A DNA stretch of 64,000 bases. Origin: Sphingobium sp. YR768 (GTDB taxonomy: Bacteria; Pseudomonadota; Alphaproteobacteria; Sphingomonadales; Sphingomonadaceae). The notes under the pieces are model-generated. The model was given only the letters and a program-made list of their open reading frames with translations. It made no database searches and had not been told where the DNA came from. The stretch is taken from assembly GCF_900111125.1 (NCBI RefSeq), contig NZ_FOGE01000009.1, positions 1 to 64,000 on the forward strand, given 5' to 3'. This document shows, in pieces, positions 1 to 7,768 of the stretch; the stretch's first letter is position 1, and each line of letters opens with the position of its first letter. A program made the position numbers and the translations under genes.

Positions 1-1
1 G

Positions 2-427
2 CGCCCATTGGGCGTCCGTCAGTACAAAACGATCCATACAAAGCCTGAATCACATCTGACGATAAATGGAAATCCTAAATCCCCACAAGCCTTAGAAAAG
101 GACTTAGGCAAAGTTCTTGATAGGATGCCTTGCCAAGAAACGAAATTAGCCATTCGATATCTGAACCGCTGGCCACCACAGGTTCAAAAATATGTATCCG
201 GTCAAGCAGTATTCTGCCCAGTCTCACTTAAGGCAGATACAGCAGGCGGCGGTGCGATTGAAGCAGCAAAGCGCGTTCGCAATAACCTGTTTCACGGTGG
301 GAAACACACACCTCATTCACCTCCGTATCGAGACGAAAATCTAATCCGATGCGCAAGCCAAATTTTGAACGCTTGCTTGGAAGCGGATGCGAATTTGCGG
401 AACGAGTTTGAACACCAAGTCTTTTGA
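2..427 (+). CDS. HEPN-like protein, 5' end outside window
   Basis: The frame is open from the first bases and no convincing start or ribosome binding site is visible, so the gene very probably begins upstream; a TTG at 8 is only the first possible start codon. The visible C-terminal part is about 140 residues. Near its end it carries R-N-N-L-F-H followed by GG-K, an R-x4-H pattern typical of HEPN domains, many of which are RNases in toxin-antitoxin and defence systems. The surrounding helices fit a HEPN bundle. Base composition is clearly more AT-rich than the genes to the right, which suggests transfer. Without the N-terminal part I cannot assign a family; RNase activity is inference from the motif only. 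Confidence 0.55.
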   Translation, partial: RPLGVRQYKTIHTKPESHLTINGNPKSPQALEKDLGKVLDRMPCQETKLAIRYLNRWPPQVQKYVSGQAVFCPVSLKADTAGGGAIEAAKRVRNNLFHGGKHTPHSPPYRDENLIRCASQILNACLEADANLRNEFEHQVF

Positions 428-468
428 AATCTAAGTTGCCGGAGCAATCTGATTTTTCTGCGCCAACG

Positions 469-499
469 AAAAAGGCCGGCCCCATCGGGACCCGCCTTT
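469..499 (-). terminator. Rho-independent terminator of the zinc-finger gene
   Basis: On the minus strand an interrupted stem (AAAGGC ... GCCTTT outside, short GC pairs inside) ends in a run of five T. It lies directly after the stop codon of the zinc-finger gene at 502, so it should end the BI-1/zinc-finger operon. Confidence 0.75.
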
Positions 500-501
500 C
501 G

Positions 502-786
502 TCAATCGAACAGCTCTTCCAGAAAGCTCTTCTTGCGCTTCTTCGGGTAGCCGCGCCCATCGTCGCGATCCGGACGATAACTCTGCTGCGCAAAGGGCGC
601 AGGCTGCGGCGTCTGCGCGCTCGCCTGCGCGCTCCGTTCGATGATCTTGTCCAGTTCGCCCCGGTCCAGCCAGACGCCCCGGCATTGCGGGCAATAGTCG
701 ATTTCGACCCCCTGCCGATCCGTCATCGCCAAACCGACATGACAGACCGGGCAAAGCATCGCCGACACTTGGGCCTGATCCCGCAT
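502..786 (-). CDS. TFIIB-type zinc-finger domain protein
   Basis: A 94-residue protein whose first half holds two CxxC pairs in the order C-P-V-C ... C-P-Q-C-R-G-V-W-L-D-R-G-E-L, the signature of the zf-TFIIB family of small bacterial zinc-binding proteins of unknown role. The second half is low-complexity, rich in Q and P, and ends in a basic stretch followed by a short acidic tail. Its ATG overlaps the stop of the preceding BI-1 gene (TAATG), which indicates translational coupling and supports the start at 786; an internal Met ten codons later, just before the first Cys, is an alternative. A strong terminator follows. Metal binding is well supported; cellular function is unknown. Confidence 0.85.
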   Translation of the reverse strand: MRDQAQVSAMLCPVCHVGLAMTDRQGVEIDYCPQCRGVWLDRGELDKIIERSAQASAQTPQPAPFAQQSYRPDRDDGRGYPKKRKKSFLEELFD

Positions 787-1496
787 TATTCGCGTTCGCC
801 CGTCAGGCTGAGCAGCATCTGGAACAGGTTGACGAAATTCAGGTAGAGCGACAGCGCGCCCATCACCTGCATCTTCCCAGCGACTTCATGGCCGGCATAA
901 TAGAAATATTCCGACTTGATGCGCTGCACGTCCCAGGCGGTGAGGCCGGTGAAGACCACCACGCCGATGATCGAAATGACCATCGCCATCGCGGACGAGC
1001 CGATGAAGATGTTGATGAGGCTGGCGACGATGATGCCGATCAGGCCCATGATCAGGAAGCTGCCCATCTTCGTCAGGTCACGCTGGGTGGTATAGCCCCA
1101 CAGCGCCATGGCGAGAAACATCACCGCGGCCGAGAAGAAGGCCTGCGCGATGCTGCCGCCGGTGAAGACGAGGAAGACGCTGCCCAGCGACACGCCCATG
1201 ACGGCGGCGAAAGCGTAGAAGGCGGTGCGCGCGCCCGAGGTGCTCATCTGCTCCATGCGGAAACTGAAGAAGAAGACGAAAGCCAGCGGCGCGAAGATCG
1301 CGACCCACTTCAGCGGCGTGCCATAGATGGCGGCGGCCAGCGCCGGGGTGTTGCCGACCAGCGCAGCGACCAGACCGGTGATGACCAGGCCGATACCCAT
1401 ATTGCGGAAGACGCCCAGCATATGCGCGCGCAAGCCGGCATCGGTCTGCGCCGTCTGGCTGGCACCATAGCCCGGCGTGCGAACGGGATTATTCAT
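786..1496 (-). CDS. Bax inhibitor-1/YccA family membrane protein
   Basis: This is an integral membrane protein of about 236 residues with seven hydrophobic segments, of the Bax inhibitor-1 (UPF0005/YccA/YbhL) family. Relatives form pH-dependent calcium leak channels or interact with FtsH; which applies here cannot be told. The C-terminal stretch with L-Y-L-N-F-V-N-L-F-x-x-L-L is typical of the family. I place the start at the ATG at 1496 (M-N-N-P); a GTG three codons upstream (1505) is possible and lies closer to the GGAG box. The gene heads a two-gene operon with the zinc-finger gene, overlapping it by one base. The 250-bp gap to the MerR gene upstream holds nothing I recognise. Confidence 0.88.
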   Translation of the reverse strand: MNNPVRTPGYGASQTAQTDAGLRAHMLGVFRNMGIGLVITGLVAALVGNTPALAAAIYGTPLKWVAIFAPLAFVFFFSFRMEQMSTSGARTAFYAFAAVMGVSLGSVFLVFTGGSIAQAFFSAAVMFLAMALWGYTTQRDLTKMGSFLIMGLIGIIVASLINIFIGSSAMAMVISIIGVVVFTGLTAWDVQRIKSEYFYYAGHEVAGKMQVMGALSLYLNFVNLFQMLLSLTGERE

Positions 1497-1754
1497 GAGA
1501 AACACTCACTCCATCATCAAAATGTGGTTCGAGTGGCCCGGCGCAGTGTCCTGCGGTCCTGAGAGGGGGCTTTTGACCGCAAAACCTGCACCGAGCGCAC
1601 TCGATGCGGTCCGACATCGCGACAGGATCAAGGGGGAGATCCATGTCGCCAGAGGGGCCCGGGCCGCACCAGCAATATCGGATGACGAAACGCCGCCTGC
1701 AAGGGATCGGCCCGCCCGCAACATTTTATTACAATTGCAGCCGATCCCCCCGGA

Positions 1755-2519
1755 TCATCCAGCTTGGCGCACTTGCCCCACCGCCCTGATGAAGGCCCAG
1801 ACATCGGCGGAGAAAGGCGGCGTATGTTCGGCCTGCCATTCACCGATATTGTCGTAAAGCTGCGTCACCCCCTGCGTCATGGCAGGGGTGGCCACCGCCA
1901 TGAAGGGCGCCAGCAGCGCTTGCCATTCGTCATAAAAGGCTCCGGCCTGCACCGACGCCGGGTCAAGCGGCAGGGCATCGTCGATGCGGGCGGTCAGGTC
2001 CGCCCATTGCGCCCCATAAGCCGCCTGATCGAAATCGGCGGGCAAGGCCCCCTGCGCATCGGCGAAATCCGCTTCCGCCTGCGCGCTCATATAACGATCG
2101 GTCACATTCTTCCATTTTTCCTGATCCATATCGATATCTCCGGTTCGGATCAGCGAGCAAAGGGTCGCGGCATCGAGCGGCTCGCCACGGTCGATGCGGG
2201 ACAAAGCGGTGGCGAGATGGGCGCGCGCCTGCGCCAGCCCCTGCGCCTGTTCATCCAGCACGGCGATCTGGGCCCGCAGCAGCGGCGCCAGATCGACCGG
2301 CCGGTCGTTCAACAGTCTTTCAATCTGGGACAGGCTGAACCCCGCCCGCTTGAGTGTGATGATCCGGTGCAGCCGGGCCAGTTCGTCCCGGCCGAACAGC
2401 CGCCGCCCCGAAGCGGTGCGCAAGGGCGCGACGAGGCCGCGCCCTTCGTAGAAACGCAGCGCCCGACTGGTCAGGCCGGTCAGGCGGGCAACAGCGGCGA
2501 TATCCATCAGATCGGTCAT
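1755..2519 (-). CDS. MerR-family regulator with TipAS ligand-binding domain
   Basis: A 254-residue protein. Residues about 5-73 form a MerR winged helix-turn-helix (A-R-L-T-G-L-T-S-R-A-L-R-F-Y-E), followed by the dimerisation coiled coil (about 80-115). Residues about 130-250 match the TipAS domain, the helical fold by which Streptomyces TipA captures thiopeptide antibiotics and many proteobacterial relatives capture unknown hydrophobic ligands. It is divergent from cysS with 99 bp between the starts, so it may bind in that gap and control itself, cysS, or neither. Ligand and target genes are not visible. Family assignment is solid; function is inferred from the family. Confidence 0.85.
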   Translation of the reverse strand: MTDLMDIAAVARLTGLTSRALRFYEGRGLVAPLRTASGRRLFGRDELARLHRIITLKRAGFSLSQIERLLNDRPVDLAPLLRAQIAVLDEQAQGLAQARAHLATALSRIDRGEPLDAATLCSLIRTGDIDMDQEKWKNVTDRYMSAQAEADFADAQGALPADFDQAAYGAQWADLTARIDDALPLDPASVQAGAFYDEWQALLAPFMAVATPAMTQGVTQLYDNIGEWQAEHTPPFSADVWAFIRAVGQVRQAG

Positions 2520-2618
2520 GGAGCGGGGATAGCGGTTGACGCTGGGTCAAGTTCAAGCGCTTTTTTGCCTTATTCGCGCTGTTGACGCCCGGCCCTTCTG
2601 ACGACATGGCTGGCCATC

Positions 2619-4133
2619 ATGTCCGACGACCAGCATATCCCCGCGCCGCTGCGCCTGTTCAACAGCCTGACCCGCACGATCGAGCCGTTCGCGCCGATCG
2701 AGGATAATCATGCGCGCGTCTATAGCTGCGGCCCGACCGTCTATAATTATGCCCATATCGGCAATCTGCGCGCCTATGTGTTCGTGGACACGCTGCGCCG
2801 GACCCTGTTGTGGAAGGGGCTGAGCGTCACCCAGATCATCAACATCACCGATGTCGGCCATTTGACCAGCGATGCCGACGCCGGTGACGACAAGATGGAA
2901 GCCGCCGCACGCGCGAGCGCGAAGAGCATCTGGGATATCGCCGCCCATTATACCGAAGCATTCAAGTCGAACGTCGCCGCGCTCAACATCATGGCGCCCA
3001 GCGAATGGACGGTCGCGACCGACTATGTGCCGCAGATGATCGCATTTGCAGAGAAGATCGCGCCGGATCATTGCTATGAACTGGAGAGCGGCCTCTATTT
3101 CGACAGCACGACCGTCCCCGATTATGGCGCGCTGGCCGGCGGGCGGGATGACGCCGCGCATGCCCGGATCGATCCGGTCGCGGGCAAGCGCAACGCATCC
3201 GACTTCGCGATCTGGCGCAAATCGCCGCCGGGCGAGCAGCGGCAGATGGAATGGGACAGCCCCTGGGGCAAGGGTGCGCCGGGCTGGCATCTGGAATGCT
3301 CCGTCATGTCGCAAGCCCGGCTTGGCCAGCCGTTCGACATTCATACTGGCGGCATCGACCATCGCGAGATTCACCACCCGAACGAGATCGCCCAAAATCA
3401 GGCCTTCCATAGCTGCTGCGGCGAACCCAATGCGGCGACGGCGGGCTTCACCGGTGCGCGCTGGTGGATGCACAATAATTTCCTGGTCGACCGGCAGGGG
3501 AAGATGAGCAAGTCCAAGGGCGGCTTCACCACCCTGTTCAGCCTGATCGATGCGGGCGTGCATCCGATTGCCTATCGCCTGCTCTGCCTTGGCGCCCATT
3601 ATCGCAGCGAGCTGGAGTTCAGCGCGGACAATCTGGCGGCGGCGCTGACGCGGCTCAAGCGGCTGGTCATGGGCGTAGAAGGCCTGAAGGCCCGCGCCGA
3701 GGGCGTGACCTGGCAATCGCCGCGCATCGACTATTTGCGCGCCAATCCGCACCCCAAGCTGGCGCCACTACTGGAGCAGTTCGACGCTGCAATCGCCGAC
3801 GACCTGATGACACCGCGCGCCCTTCCCCTGCTGGAGGAAGCCATTGGCATGAAGAAGGTGCCGGTGGACGAGAAGCTGTGCCTGATCGCCGCTTTCGATC
3901 AGGCGCTGGGCCTCAACCTGCTGACGCTGAGCCGTGCCGACCTGCGCGTGCAGCCCAAGGATGCGCAGATCACGCCGGAAGAGATCGAGGCCGAACTGGA
4001 ACGCCGCACCGCCGCCCGCGCGGAAAAGGATTTCGCCCTGTCGGACGAGATTCGCGATGCCCTGATCGCGCGCGGCGTGGAGGTGATGGACGGCGATCCG
4101 TTGCGCTGGGACTGGCGCCTGACGCTGGCCTGA
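2619..4133 (+). CDS. cysS: Cysteine--tRNA ligase
   Basis: This class I aminoacyl-tRNA synthetase charges tRNA-Cys with cysteine in the cytosol. The 504-residue protein shows the HIGH-type motif H46-I-G-N after the zinc-ligand region S-C-G-P-T-V-Y, the C-S-V-M and H-H-P-N-E zinc/active-site segments in the catalytic domain, and K-M-S-K-S near residue 295. The C-terminal third contains the helical DALR-like anticodon region, ending in the usual D-x-I-R-D-x-L/I motif. Length is close to the family norm, slightly long, with a short insertion between the zinc ligand and KMSKS segments. It reads as a single-gene unit divergent from the MerR gene. Confidence 0.97.
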   Translation: MSDDQHIPAPLRLFNSLTRTIEPFAPIEDNHARVYSCGPTVYNYAHIGNLRAYVFVDTLRRTLLWKGLSVTQIINITDVGHLTSDADAGDDKMEAAARASAKSIWDIAAHYTEAFKSNVAALNIMAPSEWTVATDYVPQMIAFAEKIAPDHCYELESGLYFDSTTVPDYGALAGGRDDAAHARIDPVAGKRNASDFAIWRKSPPGEQRQMEWDSPWGKGAPGWHLECSVMSQARLGQPFDIHTGGIDHREIHHPNEIAQNQAFHSCCGEPNAATAGFTGARWWMHNNFLVDRQGKMSKSKGGFTTLFSLIDAGVHPIAYRLLCLGAHYRSELEFSADNLAAALTRLKRLVMGVEGLKARAEGVTWQSPRIDYLRANPHPKLAPLLEQFDAAIADDLMTPRALPLLEEAIGMKKVPVDEKLCLIAAFDQALGLNLLTLSRADLRVQPKDAQITPEEIEAELERRTAARAEKDFALSDEIRDALIARGVEVMDGDPLRWDWRLTLA

Positions 4134-4226
4134 TATCGTAACGGCGGGGGGCTGACCCATGCTTCACTTGACGCCTGCCTGCGTCCGGCCGAAGACATAT
4201 TCGGGTCGATAGATGGTGGGGGCGCG

Positions 4227-7163
4227 ATGAGTCTTTCCGCTTACCGATCGGCTGTCCTGTTGGCGCTGCTTCTGGCGACGCCTGAGGTGATCGCTGCGCC
4301 GGTCGCCTTTTCCGCTACCGATCCGCGCCATGCCTGGCTGCACCGGCTGGAGACGCAGGCGTTCGACCTGTACAATAGCGATGATTATGCGCTGTCCATG
4401 TCGCAGAAGACGCGCGACGCCTGGTTGCGCCTACACGCCGCAGCGGTCCGGACGAAGGTAAACGGAAAGGCACATCCGCTGGCCGGCGTGGCGCTGGTCA
4501 ACCTAGCCGCCATGGATCAGATCGACGGCAAGAATCCCGATGCGCTGACCCGGTCGAATGAGGGGCTGGCGCTGCTGGCGCCCTTTGCCGACGCTTATCC
4601 GATCGCCTGGATGCAGGGCCTGTCGGTCAAGGCCTATGTCCAGATCGCGCTGGGCGACGTGCCAGGCGGCGCAGACACGCTGGCGCAGGCGAGCCATTAT
4701 ATGGATGGCTATATCGCCCGGACGCCGGCCGACAAGCTGGACAAGGATACGCAGATGCTGCGGTCCAACATCGCCTTTTCCCATGCGCAGGCGCTGACCC
4801 GACTGGGGCGGAATAGCGAAGCGGTCGAGGCGCAGAAGGCCAGTATGGAAGCCCGGATCGCGGCGGCCGGGCCGGATAGCGCGGATACGATCGGCTCCTA
4901 TTATGGCTATGCCCAGATGCTCCAGCGTGCGGACCGGGATGCAGAGGCCGAAGTCTATGCCCGACTGGCGGTGGACAAGGCGACCGACCATGTCGACCGC
5001 AAGCATCCAAGCTATGCCCGTGCGCTGGAGGCACTGGGCCTGCTGCTGTCGCGCACCGGGCGGCGCGCGGAAAGTCTGGACTATCTGCAACGCGCCATCG
5101 CCATCAAGCGCGAGACGGTGGGCACGGACAGCCTCTATTTCCAGTTCGGCCTGCAAAATCTGGGATCGGTGCTGCTGCCGCTGGAACGCTATGCCGATGC
5201 AGAGCCGCTGTTTCTGGAGGCCGAGCGCGGCTTCCGCAAGATCGAAGGTGAGGGCAGCCCGCAGTCGGCGCGCGCATTGGCCTTCGCCGCATCAGCGGAA
5301 CTGGCCGAAGGGCAGCGCGAACAAGGGATAGACCGACTGGAGATCGCGCTGGCCCGGGTTCATGCCGGATCGGACAAGGATCGCGAGATCGGCCAGCGCG
5401 TCTATCCCTATCTGATTCCTGCGCTGATCGCGGCGGGCCGGACGGATCGAGCGCGTACCGCCGCTACTGCCTTTGCCGCGGAAACGCAGCAACTGGACAA
5501 TGCGCCCGCCTTCCCGCTGGCGCAGGCGGCGATGCTGGCGTCCTGGACGACGCCGGATCATAAGGCGCTGAGCGACAATGCCCGGCGGCTGGCCGGGGTG
5601 GTGCGCGACGGCGCAACGATGAACGACAATGGCGAACTGACGGAGGATCAGCGCGCCGCTCTGGATTCGCTATTAGCTGTTGCGGCGGAGACGCAGGATA
5701 GCGCATTGGCGCTAGACGCGATGGCCGTGCTGGCGGGATCGCGCATCGCACAGGCCAATCGTCTGGTTGCGCAGCGACTGGTGGCCGACCCGGTGCTGGC
5801 CAGCCGGGTTCGTGCGCTACAGGACAAGGGCAAGGCGCTGGAAGCGGCGGACCGGGACTTGCTGAAGGCGCTGGCGGTGGACAGCGGCGTGGCGGAAGCG
5901 CGCGCCGCACGCGCAGCGGTGGCGGCCGATGTCGAGGCGGAACGCGCCGCGATCGCCCGCGCCTATCCCCGCTGGGTCGAGGCACGGGGTGGCGAGCGAC
6001 CCGATCTGTCGGCGTTGCAGGCTGGCCTCGGCAAGGATCAGGCGCTGCTGGCGGTGATGCCGGCCTTTGACGGCGTCTATCTGCTGGCGGTGAGCGCCAG
6101 GGGCACAAGGATCGAGCGGGCGAAGCTGGATCGCGCGGCCATGGTGGCGCTGGTCAATCGGCTGCGCCTGTCTCTGACCCCGGCGGGGTTCGATCAGGCG
6201 GCCGCACAGACGCTGTACGACCAGATTTTCACGCCCGGCATATTGGCGGCGCTGGGCAAGGCCCCGATGTTGCGGATCGTGCCGACGGGGGCCTTCGCCT
6301 CCCTGCCCTTCGCCATGTTGCCGCAGCGCCCCGTGGCGAAGGTGGATCGCCGCACGCCCTGGCTGATCCATCGCTTCGCGATCGAGGTGCAGCCGGGCTT
6401 TGCCATCGATGCCGACAAGCGCACCCGGATCGCGGCGCGTGACCAGCGTTTTCTGGGCATCGGCGCGCCGCAGGCCTTCGCCAGTGCCGTGTCCATCCCG
6501 GTTTCGCGCGGCGGCAATGCGCTACTCGCGGCCAATCATTATTTCCGCAATGGCGGGGCGGATGCGCGCGCCCTGTCCGAACTCCCTCCCCTGCCCGGGT
6601 CGTTGAACGAGTTGCAGGCAGTCGCCCGGCGCTTCGGTGCGGACCATGCGACATTGCTGGTCGGCGCGGATGCCAGCGAAGGGGGACTGAAAGCGCAGGA
6701 CCTGTCTGCCTATGGCGTGATCCTGTTCGCGACCCATGGGCTGGTAAGCGGCGAGATGGAGGGCGTGACCGAACCGGCGCTGGTCCTGTCCCCCCCGGCA
6801 GATGCGAACCCGGATGAGGATGGCCTGCTGACCGCATCGGAGGTCGCGTCGATGCGGATCGGTGCGGACTGGGTGATCCTGTCCGCCTGCAATACCGCAG
6901 CGGGCAATGATGCGCAGGCGGCGGCCTATTCGGGGCTGGCGCAGGCGTTCCGCTATGCGGGTGCGGGTTCGCTGTTGGTGTCGCACTGGCCGGTGCGGGA
7001 TGATGCCAGCGCCTTCGTGACGCTGGAGACGGTAAAAGGCGCCAATCGCGGCCTGCCGCGCGCGGTCGCGTTGCAGCGCGCGATGCTGAAGCTGATCCGA
7101 GCGAAGCAGGACAATGCGGCGCAGCCCTATATCTGGGCGCCCTTCATCCTGATGGGCCGATGA
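4227..7163 (+). CDS. Secreted TPR-CHAT domain protein (caspase-like protease fold)
   Basis: The 978-residue protein starts with a signal peptide (about 1-23, ending A-A-P-V-A). Residues about 60-420 are tetratricopeptide-like helical repeats, followed by a helical linker (430-610). The C-terminal 350 residues form a CHAT domain, a caspase-related fold: the expected dyad is present as His837 in F-A-T-H-G and Cys888 in L-S-A-C-N-T-A, and the segments S-H-W-P-V and W-A-P-F near the end are also characteristic. So it is probably a functional periplasmic or cell-surface cysteine protease. CHAT proteases elsewhere act with gasdermins or CRISPR effectors, but neither is next door. It stands alone between cysS and a GNAT gene; the role is unknown. 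Confidence 0.85.
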   Translation: MSLSAYRSAVLLALLLATPEVIAAPVAFSATDPRHAWLHRLETQAFDLYNSDDYALSMSQKTRDAWLRLHAAAVRTKVNGKAHPLAGVALVNLAAMDQIDGKNPDALTRSNEGLALLAPFADAYPIAWMQGLSVKAYVQIALGDVPGGADTLAQASHYMDGYIARTPADKLDKDTQMLRSNIAFSHAQALTRLGRNSEAVEAQKASMEARIAAAGPDSADTIGSYYGYAQMLQRADRDAEAEVYARLAVDKATDHVDRKHPSYARALEALGLLLSRTGRRAESLDYLQRAIAIKRETVGTDSLYFQFGLQNLGSVLLPLERYADAEPLFLEAERGFRKIEGEGSPQSARALAFAASAELAEGQREQGIDRLEIALARVHAGSDKDREIGQRVYPYLIPALIAAGRTDRARTAATAFAAETQQLDNAPAFPLAQAAMLASWTTPDHKALSDNARRLAGVVRDGATMNDNGELTEDQRAALDSLLAVAAETQDSALALDAMAVLAGSRIAQANRLVAQRLVADPVLASRVRALQDKGKALEAADRDLLKALAVDSGVAEARAARAAVAADVEAERAAIARAYPRWVEARGGERPDLSALQAGLGKDQALLAVMPAFDGVYLLAVSARGTRIERAKLDRAAMVALVNRLRLSLTPAGFDQAAAQTLYDQIFTPGILAALGKAPMLRIVPTGAFASLPFAMLPQRPVAKVDRRTPWLIHRFAIEVQPGFAIDADKRTRIAARDQRFLGIGAPQAFASAVSIPVSRGGNALLAANHYFRNGGADARALSELPPLPGSLNELQAVARRFGADHATLLVGADASEGGLKAQDLSAYGVILFATHGLVSGEMEGVTEPALVLSPPADANPDEDGLLTASEVASMRIGADWVILSACNTAAGNDAQAAAYSGLAQAFRYAGAGSLLVSHWPVRDDASAFVTLETVKGANRGLPRAVALQRAMLKLIRAKQDNAAQPYIWAPFILMGR

Positions 7164-7270
7164 CGCCGCATCCGGGATAGTCCTTATAGGTTTCCGCAAA
7201 CGGAAAGCCGATGATCCGGAGTGAGGCGGCCCAGCAGAGAGCGCCGTTCCCGGAGTGAAGGACTGTTCCG

Positions 7271-7768
7271 ATGATCGCACTTGAAACCCGCTATGGCTTC
7301 CGTTTCGACATCCGTCTGGCGACGCACAGGGATGAGCCGGCGCTGGCCGATTTCTTTGCTGATGTGACGGACGAGGACCGGCGTTTCCGCTTCCTGTCAG
7401 CGGTGCGGCAGGTGAGCCCGAGCCAGTTGCATGCCATGACCGATTTCGATCATCACCGGCATGAGAGCTTTCTGGCCTTTGCCCCGGAGAGTGGGGCGAT
7501 CATCGCGGCGGCGACGCTGGCGGTGGACCCGGAGGGCAAGACCGGCGAAGTCGCCATCTCCATCCTGCCCGATCATAAGGGCAAGGGGATCGGCTGGACG
7601 CTGCTGGACCATGTCGCGCAGGAAGCGCGGGCCTGGGGCGTGACACGGCTCCAGTCGATCGAGAGCCGGGACAATCGCGCCGCGATCAGCCTGGAGCGGG
7701 AAATGGGCTTTTCCGCCCGCGCCATTGAGGGCGATCCGGCGCTGGTGCTGCTGGAGCGGGCCTTTTAA
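7271..7768 (+). CDS. GNAT-family N-acetyltransferase
   Basis: A 165-residue protein of the GNAT fold, which transfers an acetyl group from acetyl-CoA to an amine. The acetyl-CoA loop is seen as D-H-K-G-K-G-I-G-W-T-L-L, followed by the helix and the R-D-N-R-A-A-I-S-L-E-x-x-M-G-F segment that closes GNAT domains. The N-terminal part resembles the acetyltransferase domain of protein-lysine acetyltransferases of the Pat type, but no nucleotide-binding or ligase domain is attached. A GAAGGA box precedes the ATG at 7271. The 3' end overlaps the converging ABC-F gene by four bases. The substrate is not known. Confidence 0.88.
   Translation: MIALETRYGFRFDIRLATHRDEPALADFFADVTDEDRRFRFLSAVRQVSPSQLHAMTDFDHHRHESFLAFAPESGAIIAAATLAVDPEGKTGEVAISILPDHKGKGIGWTLLDHVAQEARAWGVTRLQSIESRDNRAAISLEREMGFSARAIEGDPALVLLERAF

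Noticed and set aside
7189..7206. Hairpin after the TPR-CHAT gene (TTTCCG-CAAA-CGGAAA)
   Set aside because: The stem is short and no T run follows, so I do not call a terminator.
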